Assembly: GCF_007558865.1 (NCBI RefSeq)
Contig: NZ_VLPK01000001.1
Location: 1,240,001-1,304,000, forward strand
Origin: Mucilaginibacter corticis
GTDB lineage: Bacteria; Bacteroidota; Bacteroidia; Sphingobacteriales; Sphingobacteriaceae
Reading direction: 5' to 3'
DNA: 64,000 nt
The position numbers and the translations under genes were made by a program. Positions 32,730 through 41,611 of the stretch are shown in pieces; positions within the stretch are counted from its first letter, which is position 1; each line of letters begins with the position of its first letter. Under the pieces are notes generated by a model, which worked only from the letters and a program-made list of their open reading frames with translations, was not told the origin of the DNA and made no database searches.

Positions 32730-34526
32730 TTAATTTTGCCGCTGTTGTTCAGGCGGCCTGCGTTGCTGCTGTTGCTGGGCATGTTGTTGTTGCCTGGCCT
32801 GTTGCTGCTGCTGGCGTTGCTGTTGTTGCGCCTGTTGCCTTTGTTGCTGCTGCGCCTGCTGCTGTTGTTGTCTTTGTTGCTGTTGCGCCTGTTGCTGGGC
32901 TTGCTGCTGTTGTTGTCTTTGCTGTTGTTGCGCTTGTTGCTGGGCCTGCTGTTGCTGCCTTTGCTGTTGTTGAGCCTGCTGCTGCGCTTGTTGTTGTTGC
33001 TCCTGTTGCTGCTGAGCCTGCTGCTGCTGTCTTTGTTGTTGTTGAGCCTGCTGTTGGGCTTGTTGCCTTGCCTCCCTTTGTTGTTCGCGTTGCTGGCTCC
33101 TGGCCTGTTCTTGCTGTGCCTGGTTTGCTTGCTGTTGCTGTACCTGCTGCTGCGGCTGTTGTTGATTTTGTTGCACTTGCTGATGTGCCCGTCCGCGTTG
33201 GTGTTGGGCCTGCTGGTTTAATTGCTGCTGTTGTTGCGCGCGCTGCTGATCATTTTGCTGTGCTTGCTGCTGGCGTTGCGCCTGCTGACGTTGTTGATCC
33301 TGCTGCTGTTGGCGTTGCGCCTGCTGGCGTTGTTGATCCTGCTGCTGTTGGCGTTGCTGTTCCTGTGCCTGGTTAGCCTGTTGCTGCTGTTGTGCAGCGT
33401 TGCCGTTTTGACGGTTTGGCGGCGCAATGTTAGGCCGGTTTTCAGGGCGACCACGATGCTGTTGTTGTGTAACAGCAGGTTTGTTATTCTGCTGCCCCGC
33501 ATTAGGCTGGCTACCCTGCTGCGCAGGATTGGGTTTGTTTTCCTGCTGATCGGGCCTGCGGTTTACCTGTGTTGCAGGGCGCTGTCCCGGTTGTGCAGTT
33601 GTTGGCCTGTTAACATGCACTACTGTATTGTTGGTATTTGCGCCGCGCGCTACCGTAGCCAGTTTAGCGGCATTGGCGTGGTTAAAACCTGCCGCCCCAC
33701 CCGGCCCGCGATGCGCTATACCTGCTGTAGGATTTTGTTTTTTATAGGCGTTGGCGTCAACCACCCTTGCCGGGCGCGCATCAGGCACACGTTTAATGGC
33801 CGGCCTGAAAATATTTACCGTGTTGTTCTGCACCCTGATAGCGCCGGGCCTGCTTGAGTTACTTATAGTGTACACAGCTGGGCGCCTGTGCGTATAACGC
33901 TGGATATCTACCGCCCTCGGCCCGGCAATATACCTGCGCCCGCCGCTTACATAAGTATTATTAATTATAGTTGTTTGATGAATAATATTTACCACCCTGG
34001 TATGCGGCACATAATAATTATAGATAGTCGGGCTGTTAATATAGCCTTGCGGCGCAAAGCACCAGTAATTATCAGGCACGTTGTAACCGCTGCCAAATGA
34101 CAGGCTGATGCTGATACCCGGTGTTAGCGGTGCCCAGCCATAATAACCACCGCCATGGCGCCAGTTAACCCACGCAGGTGCCCATTCATAACCCGGTACC
34201 CATTCCCAACCATAATAATCATCATAGCGCCAGCGGCCATAATGGAAGGTCGCCCATCCCCATGGGTAATCCGACACCCAGGTATTGCCATATTCTGTTA
34301 ATACCCAGTGCCCCTGTGTGGCGTACGGCCTGAAATCCTCATCCACATCGGGTACCCAAACATCGCCATATTGCGGATCGCTCACCCAAGTTCCGTAAGG
34401 GTCTAAGTTGTCGTAAAAGTCCTGTTCGGTTATGTTGTCGTCCTGGGCTATACTCTTTACCGGGGCTGCTGCTGTAAGCAATAATGCCAGCAAACCAATG
34501 CCCCATATTTTATTTAAGATCTTCAT
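32730..34526 (-). CDS. Secreted DUF6600-type protein with a very long Gln-rich tail
   Basis: 598 residues. A signal peptide ends at KSIAQ. Residues about 30-145 are Trp/Tyr-rich (DPYGTWVSDPQYGDVWVPDV, HWVLTEYGNTWVSDYPWGWA, YYGWEWVPGYEWAPAWV), as in DUF6600. A middle part has NNT-rich and proline-rich sequence. From about residue 325 to the end it is almost only Gln with Ala and Arg (units like QQAQQQQRQQ), a low-complexity tail of some 270 residues. The tail is predicted disordered or coiled-coil and could hold the protein in the envelope or mediate aggregation; function unknown. DNA repeats here can change length by slippage. Confidence 0.78.
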   Translation of the reverse strand: MKILNKIWGIGLLALLLTAAAPVKSIAQDDNITEQDFYDNLDPYGTWVSDPQYGDVWVPDVDEDFRPYATQGHWVLTEYGNTWVSDYPWGWATFHYGRWRYDDYYGWEWVPGYEWAPAWVNWRHGGGYYGWAPLTPGISISLSFGSGYNVPDNYWCFAPQGYINSPTIYNYYVPHTRVVNIIHQTTIINNTYVSGGRRYIAGPRAVDIQRYTHRRPAVYTISNSSRPGAIRVQNNTVNIFRPAIKRVPDARPARVVDANAYKKQNPTAGIAHRGPGGAAGFNHANAAKLATVARGANTNNTVVHVNRPTTAQPGQRPATQVNRRPDQQENKPNPAQQGSQPNAGQQNNKPAVTQQQHRGRPENRPNIAPPNRQNGNAAQQQQQANQAQEQQRQQQQDQQRQQAQRQQQQDQQRQQAQRQQQAQQNDQQRAQQQQQLNQQAQHQRGRAHQQVQQNQQQPQQQVQQQQANQAQQEQARSQQREQQREARQQAQQQAQQQQRQQQQAQQQQEQQQQAQQQAQQQQRQQQQAQQQAQQQQRQQQQQAQQQAQQQQRQQQQQAQQQQRQQAQQQQRQQQQQARQQQHAQQQQQRRPPEQQRQN

Positions 34527-34647
34527 AGTAGTAGTCTTTAAAGGTAGGTTTAAGGTTTATTTATTATTTCTATATCACAATTTATTATTATGACGTAACA
34601 AAATATAAAACGTTTAGCGCGTTAATTGTTTTAAATTAATAATTGTG

Positions 34648-36093
34648 CTATTGTAGTTTTTGGCTGGTTTGGATGATCGCTTTTTTCGCAACCTCCATTA
34701 TCGGGTCAACATCGCCATGGGCAGAATGAGGCATACCGGGCGGGTAAGAAAATTCGATATCGGGCTTTAGTCCTTCTCCTGTATTTTGGTCTTTACTTGC
34801 CGAATAGGTCCATAAGGTTGGTATATACAAACAAATGCGCGTTTCAGGTAAAATAACTTTCATAATCTCACCGCCATCACAACCTGCCTTACCTCCTCCG
34901 GTTTCTTCACCAATTACAGTGCATTCTCTTTGTGCTTTTACAGCCACTGCAAATAAAGAGGCAGCTGAAAAAGTGCCCCTGTTTACAAGGATATAGATAT
35001 TGCCCTTAAAGCGTTTGCCCGAAATAAGTTGCTGTTCATTGCCCGAATTTGTTACCCGGAAAAAACTTCGCTCATTCTGTAATGAAGTTAGATTGGCTGA
35101 ACCGGGGGATTTATTAGATCGATCTGCAAAGTATTTAAGATCTTCGGCGTTAAGTACACCTTCCTGGGCAATGTGGTAATAAAACCTATTGTCCATTAAA
35201 TATTGCATCAGGTCAATACAAACGTCTTCACTCCCGCCGGTGTTATCGCGCAGATCTACGATCAGATTTTTAATATTATTTTTTTCAAGTTCTTTAAAAT
35301 AAGAGCGATGGACAGAGCTATAATCTTTATAGGTAAAATTTGCGATCTTCAAAACAGCAGTAGCAGGGATATCGGTAGGATAAGTGAGTTTGATCTGGTC
35401 GGGGTCGGATTTAGGAGGAGCTGTTCTGTTCCCCAATCTAAGCGTAAGTGCCCGCACCATTTGTTTTTTTACCTGGTTGCCGTGTTTATAAAATATCAGA
35501 AAATGGTACTGATCGCCATGCAGCAAATTGAAAATACCGGGAAATGATTTTTGTATTTTAAAATCCTTAAAGCTGTCTGAATATCCATCACCCGTTACCA
35601 GCCCGCGCATTTGCTCTAAAATGGATGCTGCATATTCGTTATTAATAACCAGGATCTCATCGCCCACCTTAAATGTGGTATCTGCCTTACGATAAAGCTG
35701 ACTTATAAATAACCGGTTGTCTTGTACCTGTACCGAAAAAGGTAGTATATCGTGCATGTCGTTGTTAAAGGCTAAACTATTCTCTAACGTAAGGGTTGTA
35801 TGCCCGGAGCCTACTTTAGCCAATATGTTTTGCAATAGTTTACAGTATGCCACATCTGTAAGTGGCTGATCTATTTTATTGGATGTGGTATCGAAATACC
35901 GGTTTATAGAATCTTTGGGTAAGTACCTGTACAGACTGGGATGCGCGTTTTCCATTACCGTCCTGAAAAAAACAAAATCAGACTTTAGCTGGTTTATTGA
36001 AAAGGTTTTTGGCGCCTTACTTTTCAAGGTGTCCTGCGCTTTGGATACAAAGCACGACAGCACAATAAGGGTTAACATATATAAGCGTTTCAT
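34648..36093 (-). CDS. Secreted S41-family peptidase
   Basis: 481 residues with a signal peptide (MKRLYMLTLIVLSCFVSKAQ). The N-terminal helical part LKSDFVFFRTVMENAHPSLY, a PDZ-like segment (FKVGDEILVINNE) and a C-terminal serine peptidase core follow, with LIVDLRDNTGGSEDV and the catalytic serine in NRGTFSAASLFA, then GEETGGGKAGCDGG. S41 (C-terminal processing/tricorn-like) enzymes cleave periplasmic or surface proteins. The exact target is unknown; the gene is single. Confidence 0.9.
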   Translation of the reverse strand: MKRLYMLTLIVLSCFVSKAQDTLKSKAPKTFSINQLKSDFVFFRTVMENAHPSLYRYLPKDSINRYFDTTSNKIDQPLTDVAYCKLLQNILAKVGSGHTTLTLENSLAFNNDMHDILPFSVQVQDNRLFISQLYRKADTTFKVGDEILVINNEYAASILEQMRGLVTGDGYSDSFKDFKIQKSFPGIFNLLHGDQYHFLIFYKHGNQVKKQMVRALTLRLGNRTAPPKSDPDQIKLTYPTDIPATAVLKIANFTYKDYSSVHRSYFKELEKNNIKNLIVDLRDNTGGSEDVCIDLMQYLMDNRFYYHIAQEGVLNAEDLKYFADRSNKSPGSANLTSLQNERSFFRVTNSGNEQQLISGKRFKGNIYILVNRGTFSAASLFAVAVKAQRECTVIGEETGGGKAGCDGGEIMKVILPETRICLYIPTLWTYSASKDQNTGEGLKPDIEFSYPPGMPHSAHGDVDPIMEVAKKAIIQTSQKLQ

Positions 36094-36144
36094 AGGTAAC
36101 TTAATATTATAGGTTTTATCTTAAATAAACTACTTTTAATTAAA

Positions 36145-36152
36145 TATTTTTG
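36145..36152 (+). promoter_or_regulatory. -7 promoter box of the dioxygenase gene
   Basis: TATTTTTG (TAnnTTTG) lies 20 bases before the ATG at 36173. No clear -33 TTTG was seen. Confidence 0.45.
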
Positions 36153-36172
36153 CATTAGATTTTCTACATACT

Positions 36173-37138
36173 ATGAGCACAGCAATAAATATCCCACGCC
36201 TTGATCTCAATACTTATATTAACGGCTCGGAGGCAGAGCGCAAGCAATTTTCTGACCAGATTGGTAAAGCATTTAACGAAACCGGTTTTGTTACCATAAC
36301 CAATCACGGCTTAAGCAAAGCGCTGATAGATGATCTGTACGAGCAGGTAAAAGCATTGTTTGCACTGCCTGACAGCGTAAAATCAAGCTATGAGATACCG
36401 GGACTTGCAGGGCAGCGTGGTTATACCGGTAAAGGAAAAGAAACCGCCAAAGGCTTTAAAACGCCCGACCTGAAAGAGTTTTGGCAGATAGGACAAACCG
36501 TAACTGACGATGCCAAACTAAAAGAAGAATACCCGGAGAACCTGCAGGTTAAAGAACTGCCCAAATTTAACCCGGTAACTTTAGAGGTTTACCAAAAGTT
36601 GGAAGCAGCAGGTAAGCAATTGCTGCGCGCCATAGCCATATACCTGGGTTTAGACGAGCATTATTTTGATAACAAGGTGCATAACGGTAACTCTATATTA
36701 CGTACGCTACATTATTTCCCGATAGAAGACCCGGATTCTGTACCTGCGGATGCCGTACGTGCCGGTGCGCATGAGGATATCAACTTGATTACCTTATTGA
36801 TAGGCGCAAGCGCCGATGGCCTTGAGTTATTAACCCGCGATGGCGAATGGTTCCCGGTTAAGGCGCATGGCGAAGACCTGGTGGTTAACGTAGGTGATAT
36901 GTTACAGCGTTTAACCAATAACAAGCTAAAATCAACCACGCACCGTGTGGTTAATCCGCCGCGCGAGCTGATGAAAAATTCGCGCTACTCGGTGCCGTTC
37001 TTTTTACACCCGGTATCGGGCATGGATCTTACATCGCTGCCATCAACCATTGATGCTAATCACCCTAAATTATACACAGACATTACAGCCGGCGAATACC
37101 TGGATGAGCGTTTACGCGAAATAGGTCTGAAGAAATAG
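36173..37138 (+). CDS. 2-oxoglutarate/Fe(II) dioxygenase, isopenicillin N synthase-like
   Basis: 321 residues. An N-terminal DIOX_N part (FNETGFVTITNHGLSKALID) is followed by the double-stranded beta-helix core. Fe ligands are visible as H-x-D in GAHEDINLITLL and the distal His in TTHRVVNP; the Arg in NSRYSVPFFLHP fits 2-oxoglutarate binding. The family oxidises small molecules with O2. Substrate unknown. It stands between minus-strand genes with its own promoter. Confidence 0.9.
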   Translation: MSTAINIPRLDLNTYINGSEAERKQFSDQIGKAFNETGFVTITNHGLSKALIDDLYEQVKALFALPDSVKSSYEIPGLAGQRGYTGKGKETAKGFKTPDLKEFWQIGQTVTDDAKLKEEYPENLQVKELPKFNPVTLEVYQKLEAAGKQLLRAIAIYLGLDEHYFDNKVHNGNSILRTLHYFPIEDPDSVPADAVRAGAHEDINLITLLIGASADGLELLTRDGEWFPVKAHGEDLVVNVGDMLQRLTNNKLKSTTHRVVNPPRELMKNSRYSVPFFLHPVSGMDLTSLPSTIDANHPKLYTDITAGEYLDERLREIGLKK

Positions 37139-37174
37139 GGCTTAGTTTCAATCAAATAAGACATTAAAGTACGG

Positions 37175-37888
37175 CTATAACACTCGTACTTTAATGTTTT
37201 TAAAGGCAACCGGCCCGTGATGGTCCTGCAGCTGGATGCGGCCTTTATCAACCATGCCAAATACCGGCTCTACTTTGCTGAATTTACTTTTTGCTACACC
37301 GTCAAGATATTCCTTACTGCCGCGGGTATATTCTAATACCTTAACACCGTTTACCCAGTGCTGTACATTTTTGCCTTTGGCTACAATGCGGATAGTGTTC
37401 CATTTGCCCGGAGGGTTTACTTTTTTGTTGGCTTCAACAGGTGGCAATACATCGTATAATGAGCCCAGCAAGTGGTTAGCCTGTTTGTTGTCCTCGCCCA
37501 ATACATCATCAATGATCTGGAACTCGCAGCCCAGGTTGCCGCCTTTATCGTATTTATAATAGAAGTATTTTATACCGGTGTTGGTGCCCGGTTCAATATT
37601 AAAATCGGCAGAAAATTCAAAATCGCCGTATTCATCAGCAGTATAAATGTCACCGCCTTTGGCGTCTTTTTTAAGCGTAAGCGCGCCATCAGCAATTACC
37701 CATCCGCCCGGCGCGGCTGTAACTTGTGATCCATCGCCGTTTATCCAGCCGGTGGTGGTCAACCCGTCAAACAGTAACTTCCAGTGCTGGTTTGTTTCTT
37801 TTTTAGTCAAGGTATTGTCCTTGGCTTTCTGGCTAAATGCCGGCGACAGCGCGATCCCCATCAGCGCTATTAAAAGTAATTTTTTCAT
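37175..37888 (-). CDS. Secreted DUF1080 (3-keto-disaccharide hydrolase-like) protein
   Basis: 237 residues with a signal peptide (LLLIALMGIALSPAFSQ). It has the DUF1080 concanavalin-like fold: WKLLFDGLTTTGWINGDGSQ, GDIYTADEYGDFEFSADFNI, GTNTGIKYFYYKYD and HWVNGVKVLEYTRGS. Known members hydrolyse 3-keto-sugars such as 3-ketotrehalose in the periplasm. It follows the GntP transporter gene by 35 bases and may be the last gene of the sugar-acid operon, though a -7 box also lies in the gap. Confidence 0.88.
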   Translation of the reverse strand: MKKLLLIALMGIALSPAFSQKAKDNTLTKKETNQHWKLLFDGLTTTGWINGDGSQVTAAPGGWVIADGALTLKKDAKGGDIYTADEYGDFEFSADFNIEPGTNTGIKYFYYKYDKGGNLGCEFQIIDDVLGEDNKQANHLLGSLYDVLPPVEANKKVNPPGKWNTIRIVAKGKNVQHWVNGVKVLEYTRGSKEYLDGVAKSKFSKVEPVFGMVDKGRIQLQDHHGPVAFKNIKVRVL

Positions 37889-37907
37889 GGTTTTATGTTG
37901 ATGTGAT

Positions 37908-37915
37908 CAAAAATA
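37908..37915 (-). promoter_or_regulatory. Possible -7 box upstream of the DUF1080 gene
   Basis: On the minus strand TATTTTTG matches TAnnTTTG, about 20 bases before the ATG, partly inside the gap after gntP. A secondary promoter is possible. Confidence 0.35.
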
Positions 37916-37923
37916 AATAAAAT

Positions 37924-39240
37924 TTATCGCACTAATGTGTTCAGTATCAATACGCCAATCAGCCCTATTACCGATACCAGTGTTTCCATCAATGACCATG
38001 ACAGGAACGTTTGCTTCATGCTTAAACCAAAGTATTCTTTGGTAACCCAAAAAGAGGTGTCGTTAACATGCGAGCAGAACAAACTGCCCGCGCCTATTGA
38101 TAATACCATCAGGTTTGGGTCGACAGCCGTATGTTGCATTACCGGGTAAATGATGCCGGCGGCGGTTAACCCCGCTACTGTAGCTGATCCTAAGCATAAT
38201 CTTAATATGGCGGCAATGATCCAGCCTAACATCAGCGGTGGCAAATTAAGGCCTTGTAAGGTTGCTGCTATCTGCGCGTTTGCGCCGCTGTCTAAAAAGA
38301 TCTGCTTTAAAATACCTGCGCTGCCAATGATCAGCAGTACCATGGCTATTTCTTTTATGGCCTCTGCATAAAGGTTCATCACATCTGTCAGCTTCATCCC
38401 CATTCTTATCCCCAGCGTATAAGTAGCAATCGCGATGGTTTCCATCATGGCAATAGTAGGGTCGCCAATAAAACCGAGGATGTTTTTTAAAACGATGTTA
38501 TTACCTGCAAACCTGATGAACACCGAACTTAAGCCGATCAGCAACACAGGCAAAAGTGAAGACAATATACTGTTTGCCAGGCCGGGTAATTTATCGTCGC
38601 GCATATCCTGTACAGACATGGCAATAACCGAGGTGGTTTTCATGTTGCGTAAGGTAGTGGCAAACAAGGGCCCCGCTATGATAATGGCCGGTATCGCGAC
38701 AGCCAAACCGTAAACAAAAACCTTAATAATATCAGCATGAAACTGGATCTGCAATGCCGTTGGGGATGGATGCGGCGGTAAAAACCCGTGCATAACAGAT
38801 AGCGCGGCCAGCATGGGTATGCCTACATAAACCAGGGGCAATTTATAGCGGTTTGATACTGAAAAGATCATTGGGACCATTATAAAAAACCCAACGTTGT
38901 AAAACAGGGGGATGCCCACAATAAAGCCGGTAAAGCACATGGCCCAGGTAATGTATTTTTCGCCAAAAACGTTGCGCATGGATGTAGCCACTTTTTGCGC
39001 CGCGCCGCTAACCCCAACCAGTTTGCCCAACATGGTACCAAGCGCTATGATAATAACCAACGAGCCCAGCATATCGCCCAGCCCCTTATTGATGGACTGT
39101 ACGATATGCGGCAAAGGCATGCCCAACAGCAAGGCTGCCATCAGCGATATGATCAAAAACGTAAGGAACACATTCAGTTTTGCCCAGGTAATGAGCAATA
39201 TCAGCGTTATGATGCAAGCGACAAGGATGAGTATTGCCAT
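37924..39240 (-). CDS. GntP-family gluconate/sugar-acid:H+ symporter
   Basis: 438 residues, about twelve membrane segments. Family features are GSLVIIIALGTMLGKLVGVS near the start, FMLPHPSPT-like HGFLPPHPSPTALQIQFH, and LCLGSATVAGLTAAGII with LSIGAGSLFCSHVNDTSFWV near the end. GntP proteins import gluconate and related aldonates with protons. It lies 30 bases after the dehydratase gene, which points to a sugar acid that the dehydratase then handles. Confidence 0.93.
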   Translation of the reverse strand: MAILILVACIITLILLITWAKLNVFLTFLIISLMAALLLGMPLPHIVQSINKGLGDMLGSLVIIIALGTMLGKLVGVSGAAQKVATSMRNVFGEKYITWAMCFTGFIVGIPLFYNVGFFIMVPMIFSVSNRYKLPLVYVGIPMLAALSVMHGFLPPHPSPTALQIQFHADIIKVFVYGLAVAIPAIIIAGPLFATTLRNMKTTSVIAMSVQDMRDDKLPGLANSILSSLLPVLLIGLSSVFIRFAGNNIVLKNILGFIGDPTIAMMETIAIATYTLGIRMGMKLTDVMNLYAEAIKEIAMVLLIIGSAGILKQIFLDSGANAQIAATLQGLNLPPLMLGWIIAAILRLCLGSATVAGLTAAGIIYPVMQHTAVDPNLMVLSIGAGSLFCSHVNDTSFWVTKEYFGLSMKQTFLSWSLMETLVSVIGLIGVLILNTLVR

Positions 39241-39270
39241 ATATTACTATAAGTACTTGTTATTTTGGGC

Positions 39271-40986
39271 TTAATGTGAATCCCTCAAAACTTCTGATCC
39301 CGAGCCGCCCACCAGGAAATCAAGGTCCGCGCCTTTGTCTGCCTGTTGAACGTGGTTAACGTACAGGTTAACATAACCCCGGTTTGAGGCCGGTGCCGGT
39401 GCTGTCCATTTGCTTCTGCGGATGGCCAGTTCTTCATCAGATACCTCTAAATGCAGTGATTTATTGGGAACATCCAGTTTGATCATGTCTCCATTCTGCA
39501 CCAATCCTAAATTGCCACCGATGGCCGATTCTGGTGATACATGCAGGATCACCGTACCAAAGGCCGTCCCGCTCATGCGCCCGTCAGAGATGCGTACCAT
39601 ATCGGTTACGCCTTTATCCAACAGTTTTTTTGGCAGCGTCATGTTACCCACCTCGGGCATGCCGGGATAACCAACCGGTCCAACTGATTTTAAAACCATT
39701 ACACATGTTTCGTCAATATCCAGGTTGGGGTCGTCAACACGGTCGTGGTAATCTTCAATGTTTTCAAACACCACGGCCCGGCCACGGTGCTGCATCAATG
39801 CCGGTGTAGCGGCCGATGGTTTGATCACCGCCCCGTTTAAGGCTAAATTGCCTTTAACCACAACAATACCGGCCTCGTCTATCAGCGGTTTTTCAAATTG
39901 ATGAATTACATCTTCATTATATATAGTGCCAACGGCTTCAATATTTTCTTTATGCGATTTGCCTGTTACCGTTATGGCATCCATATCCAGCACCGGGCTC
40001 ATTTGTTTAATAATGGCCGGTAAGCCGCCCGCATAATAAAAGTCTTCCATCAGGAACTTGCCCGACGGCATCAGGTCTAACAGTAAAGGCATTTTACTGC
40101 CGATGTTGTCAAAATCTTCCAGCTTTAAGTCTACACCAATACGGCCCGCGATAGCGGTCAGGTGGATGACAAAGTTGGATGAACCGCCAATGGCCGCGTT
40201 AACTTTTATGGCATTTTCAAAAGCGGCGCGGGTTAAGATCTTTGACATTTTAAGATCTTCCTTCACCATTTCAACAATACGCCTGCCTGATAGCTGTGCG
40301 ATCCTTTTTCTGCGTGAATCGACCGCCGGAATAGCCGCGCCGCCGCTTAACGACATACCCAGCGACTCGACCATACAAGCCATGGTTGACGCGGTGCCCA
40401 TGGTCATACAATGGCCGGGGCTTCTTGACATACAGCTTTCGGCCTCGGCAAACTCGGCGTAAGAGATCTTGCCAGTTTTCAAGTCGTCGGTAAAGGTCCA
40501 TACGTTAGTGCCCGACCCGATATCATGGCCTTTATACTTGCCATTCAGCATAGGGCCGCCCTGCACAACAATGGTAGGCAGATCTACACTTGCCGCGCCC
40601 ATCAAAGTTGAGGGGGTTGTTTTATCGCAACCGGTTAGCAGCACAACGCCGTCAATAGGATTGCCCCTTATGGATTCTTCGGTATCCATACTGGCCAGGT
40701 TCCTGAACAGCATGGCGGTAGGTTTAAGCAAAGTTTCGCCTAAGGACATAATGGGAAACTCTAACGGGAAACCGCCTGCCTCAAATACGCCGCGCTTTAC
40801 GCTTTCGGCAATATCACGCAGGTGCGCGTTGCATGGGGTAAGCTCAGACCAGGTATTGCAAATGCCAATAACCGGCCGGCCGTCAAACATATCTTCGGGC
40901 ATGCCCTGGTTTTTCATCCAGCTACGGTAGATGAACCCCATTTTATCTTTTTTGCCAAACCAGTCTGAACTGCGAAATGTAGACAT
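39271..40986 (-). CDS. IlvD/Edd-family sugar-acid dehydratase
   Basis: 571 residues. Iron-sulfur cysteines appear in GICNTWSELTPCNAH, LLTGCDKTTPSTLMGA and SCMSRSPGHCMTMGTASTMA. The first motif (NTWSxxxPCN) is typical of the pentonate/aldonate dehydratase branch (L-arabonate, D-xylonate, gluconate types) rather than of dihydroxyacid dehydratase. It removes water to yield a 2-keto-3-deoxy sugar acid. It is the first gene of a minus-strand operon with the GntP transporter and perhaps DUF1080. The exact substrate is open; the nearby GH95 gene makes L-fuconate an option but only by position. Confidence 0.9.
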   Translation of the reverse strand: MSTFRSSDWFGKKDKMGFIYRSWMKNQGMPEDMFDGRPVIGICNTWSELTPCNAHLRDIAESVKRGVFEAGGFPLEFPIMSLGETLLKPTAMLFRNLASMDTEESIRGNPIDGVVLLTGCDKTTPSTLMGAASVDLPTIVVQGGPMLNGKYKGHDIGSGTNVWTFTDDLKTGKISYAEFAEAESCMSRSPGHCMTMGTASTMACMVESLGMSLSGGAAIPAVDSRRKRIAQLSGRRIVEMVKEDLKMSKILTRAAFENAIKVNAAIGGSSNFVIHLTAIAGRIGVDLKLEDFDNIGSKMPLLLDLMPSGKFLMEDFYYAGGLPAIIKQMSPVLDMDAITVTGKSHKENIEAVGTIYNEDVIHQFEKPLIDEAGIVVVKGNLALNGAVIKPSAATPALMQHRGRAVVFENIEDYHDRVDDPNLDIDETCVMVLKSVGPVGYPGMPEVGNMTLPKKLLDKGVTDMVRISDGRMSGTAFGTVILHVSPESAIGGNLGLVQNGDMIKLDVPNKSLHLEVSDEELAIRRSKWTAPAPASNRGYVNLYVNHVQQADKGADLDFLVGGSGSEVLRDSH

Positions 40987-41134
40987 TGCTTATTATGATT
41001 TATAGGATAACAAAGGCCGGCTATCCTATGAAAAAGATAATGGCAGGCCTTATAATAATTAGTGTTTTATTAAATTGGTAATACTGTATGCAAAGTAAGA
41101 AAACTTTAAAACAAATGCGTTTAATATGTTAAAG

Positions 41135-41255
41135 TGTTCAGTTATGCACAACTGTTCAGCTTACTGAACAGGCAAAAAGCAAAAACAGCCCTCACGTATC
41201 CTTAAACCTTGTTTTTGGACTAAAACACCTTAAAAAAATGTGAACAAAATGAACA
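41135..41255. promoter_or_regulatory. Five-copy TGTTCA/TGAACA cluster (candidate operators)
   Basis: TGTTCA occurs at 41135 and 41153, TGAACA at 41165, 41241 and 41250. The central pair forms CTGTTCAG-CTTA-CTGAACAG, a perfect 8-base-arm palindrome (41152-41171). The clustering in 121 bases between two divergent sugar genes suggests regulator binding; the regulator is unknown. Confidence 0.5.
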
Positions 41256-41379
41256 GCAAATTATTCTGAGTTATTTTTTACCTTCAAATATTCTAAGCCT
41301 TATCATTTAGAAAATAACTGTTTGGCGGAGGCCTATTAGGGGGTTGGCATTCGTTCATTTAGTTGAAGTTGGTTAATTG

Positions 41380-41407
41380 ACCGGCGTAGCTGCAAAGCTA
41401 CGCCGGT
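41380..41407. repeat. Isolated perfect hairpin
   Basis: ACCGGCGTAGCT and AGCTACGCCGGT form a 12-base stem over GCAA. Neither strand has a T-run after it, so it is not a standard terminator; it may be a REP-like element. Confidence 0.55.
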
Positions 41408-41611
41408 ATAATTACCACAAAACAGGTTATTTTTCATCACGCATTGGTTCAAAGCAACATTTTGTTTCTTTCTTATGATGTCTGCCGTATGGAGTCATAA
41501 GCATTCGCATGGTTTATAGTCATCTGATACGCAATTGTTACCTTGATCATCAGTAAGCGATTATGCATTTAAAATAAAAAATCAATAGCTTTAGGGCTGT
41601 AAACCAATATT

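Larger units (their letters stand above)
40987..41611. other. Long divergent intergenic region with operator-like repeats
   Basis: 625 bases, no gene seen. It holds a TGTTCA/TGAACA cluster (41135-41255), an isolated 12-base-arm hairpin (41380-41407) and AT-rich flanks, between the divergent dehydratase and GH95 genes. Confidence 0.6.

Noticed and set aside
32669..33376. Long plus-strand open frame rich in Val/Ala opposite the Gln-rich tail
   Set aside because: It is the mirror image of the CAG/CAA-type repeat coding on the minus strand, with no domain and a poor start; the Leu-rich frame at 32736-33221 and the frame at 33222-33857 are rejected for the same reason.
32730..33420. Regularly spaced repeats that could be taken for a CRISPR array
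   Set aside because: The units are short, overlapping and in frame with a Gln-rich protein; there are no unique spacers or Cas genes.
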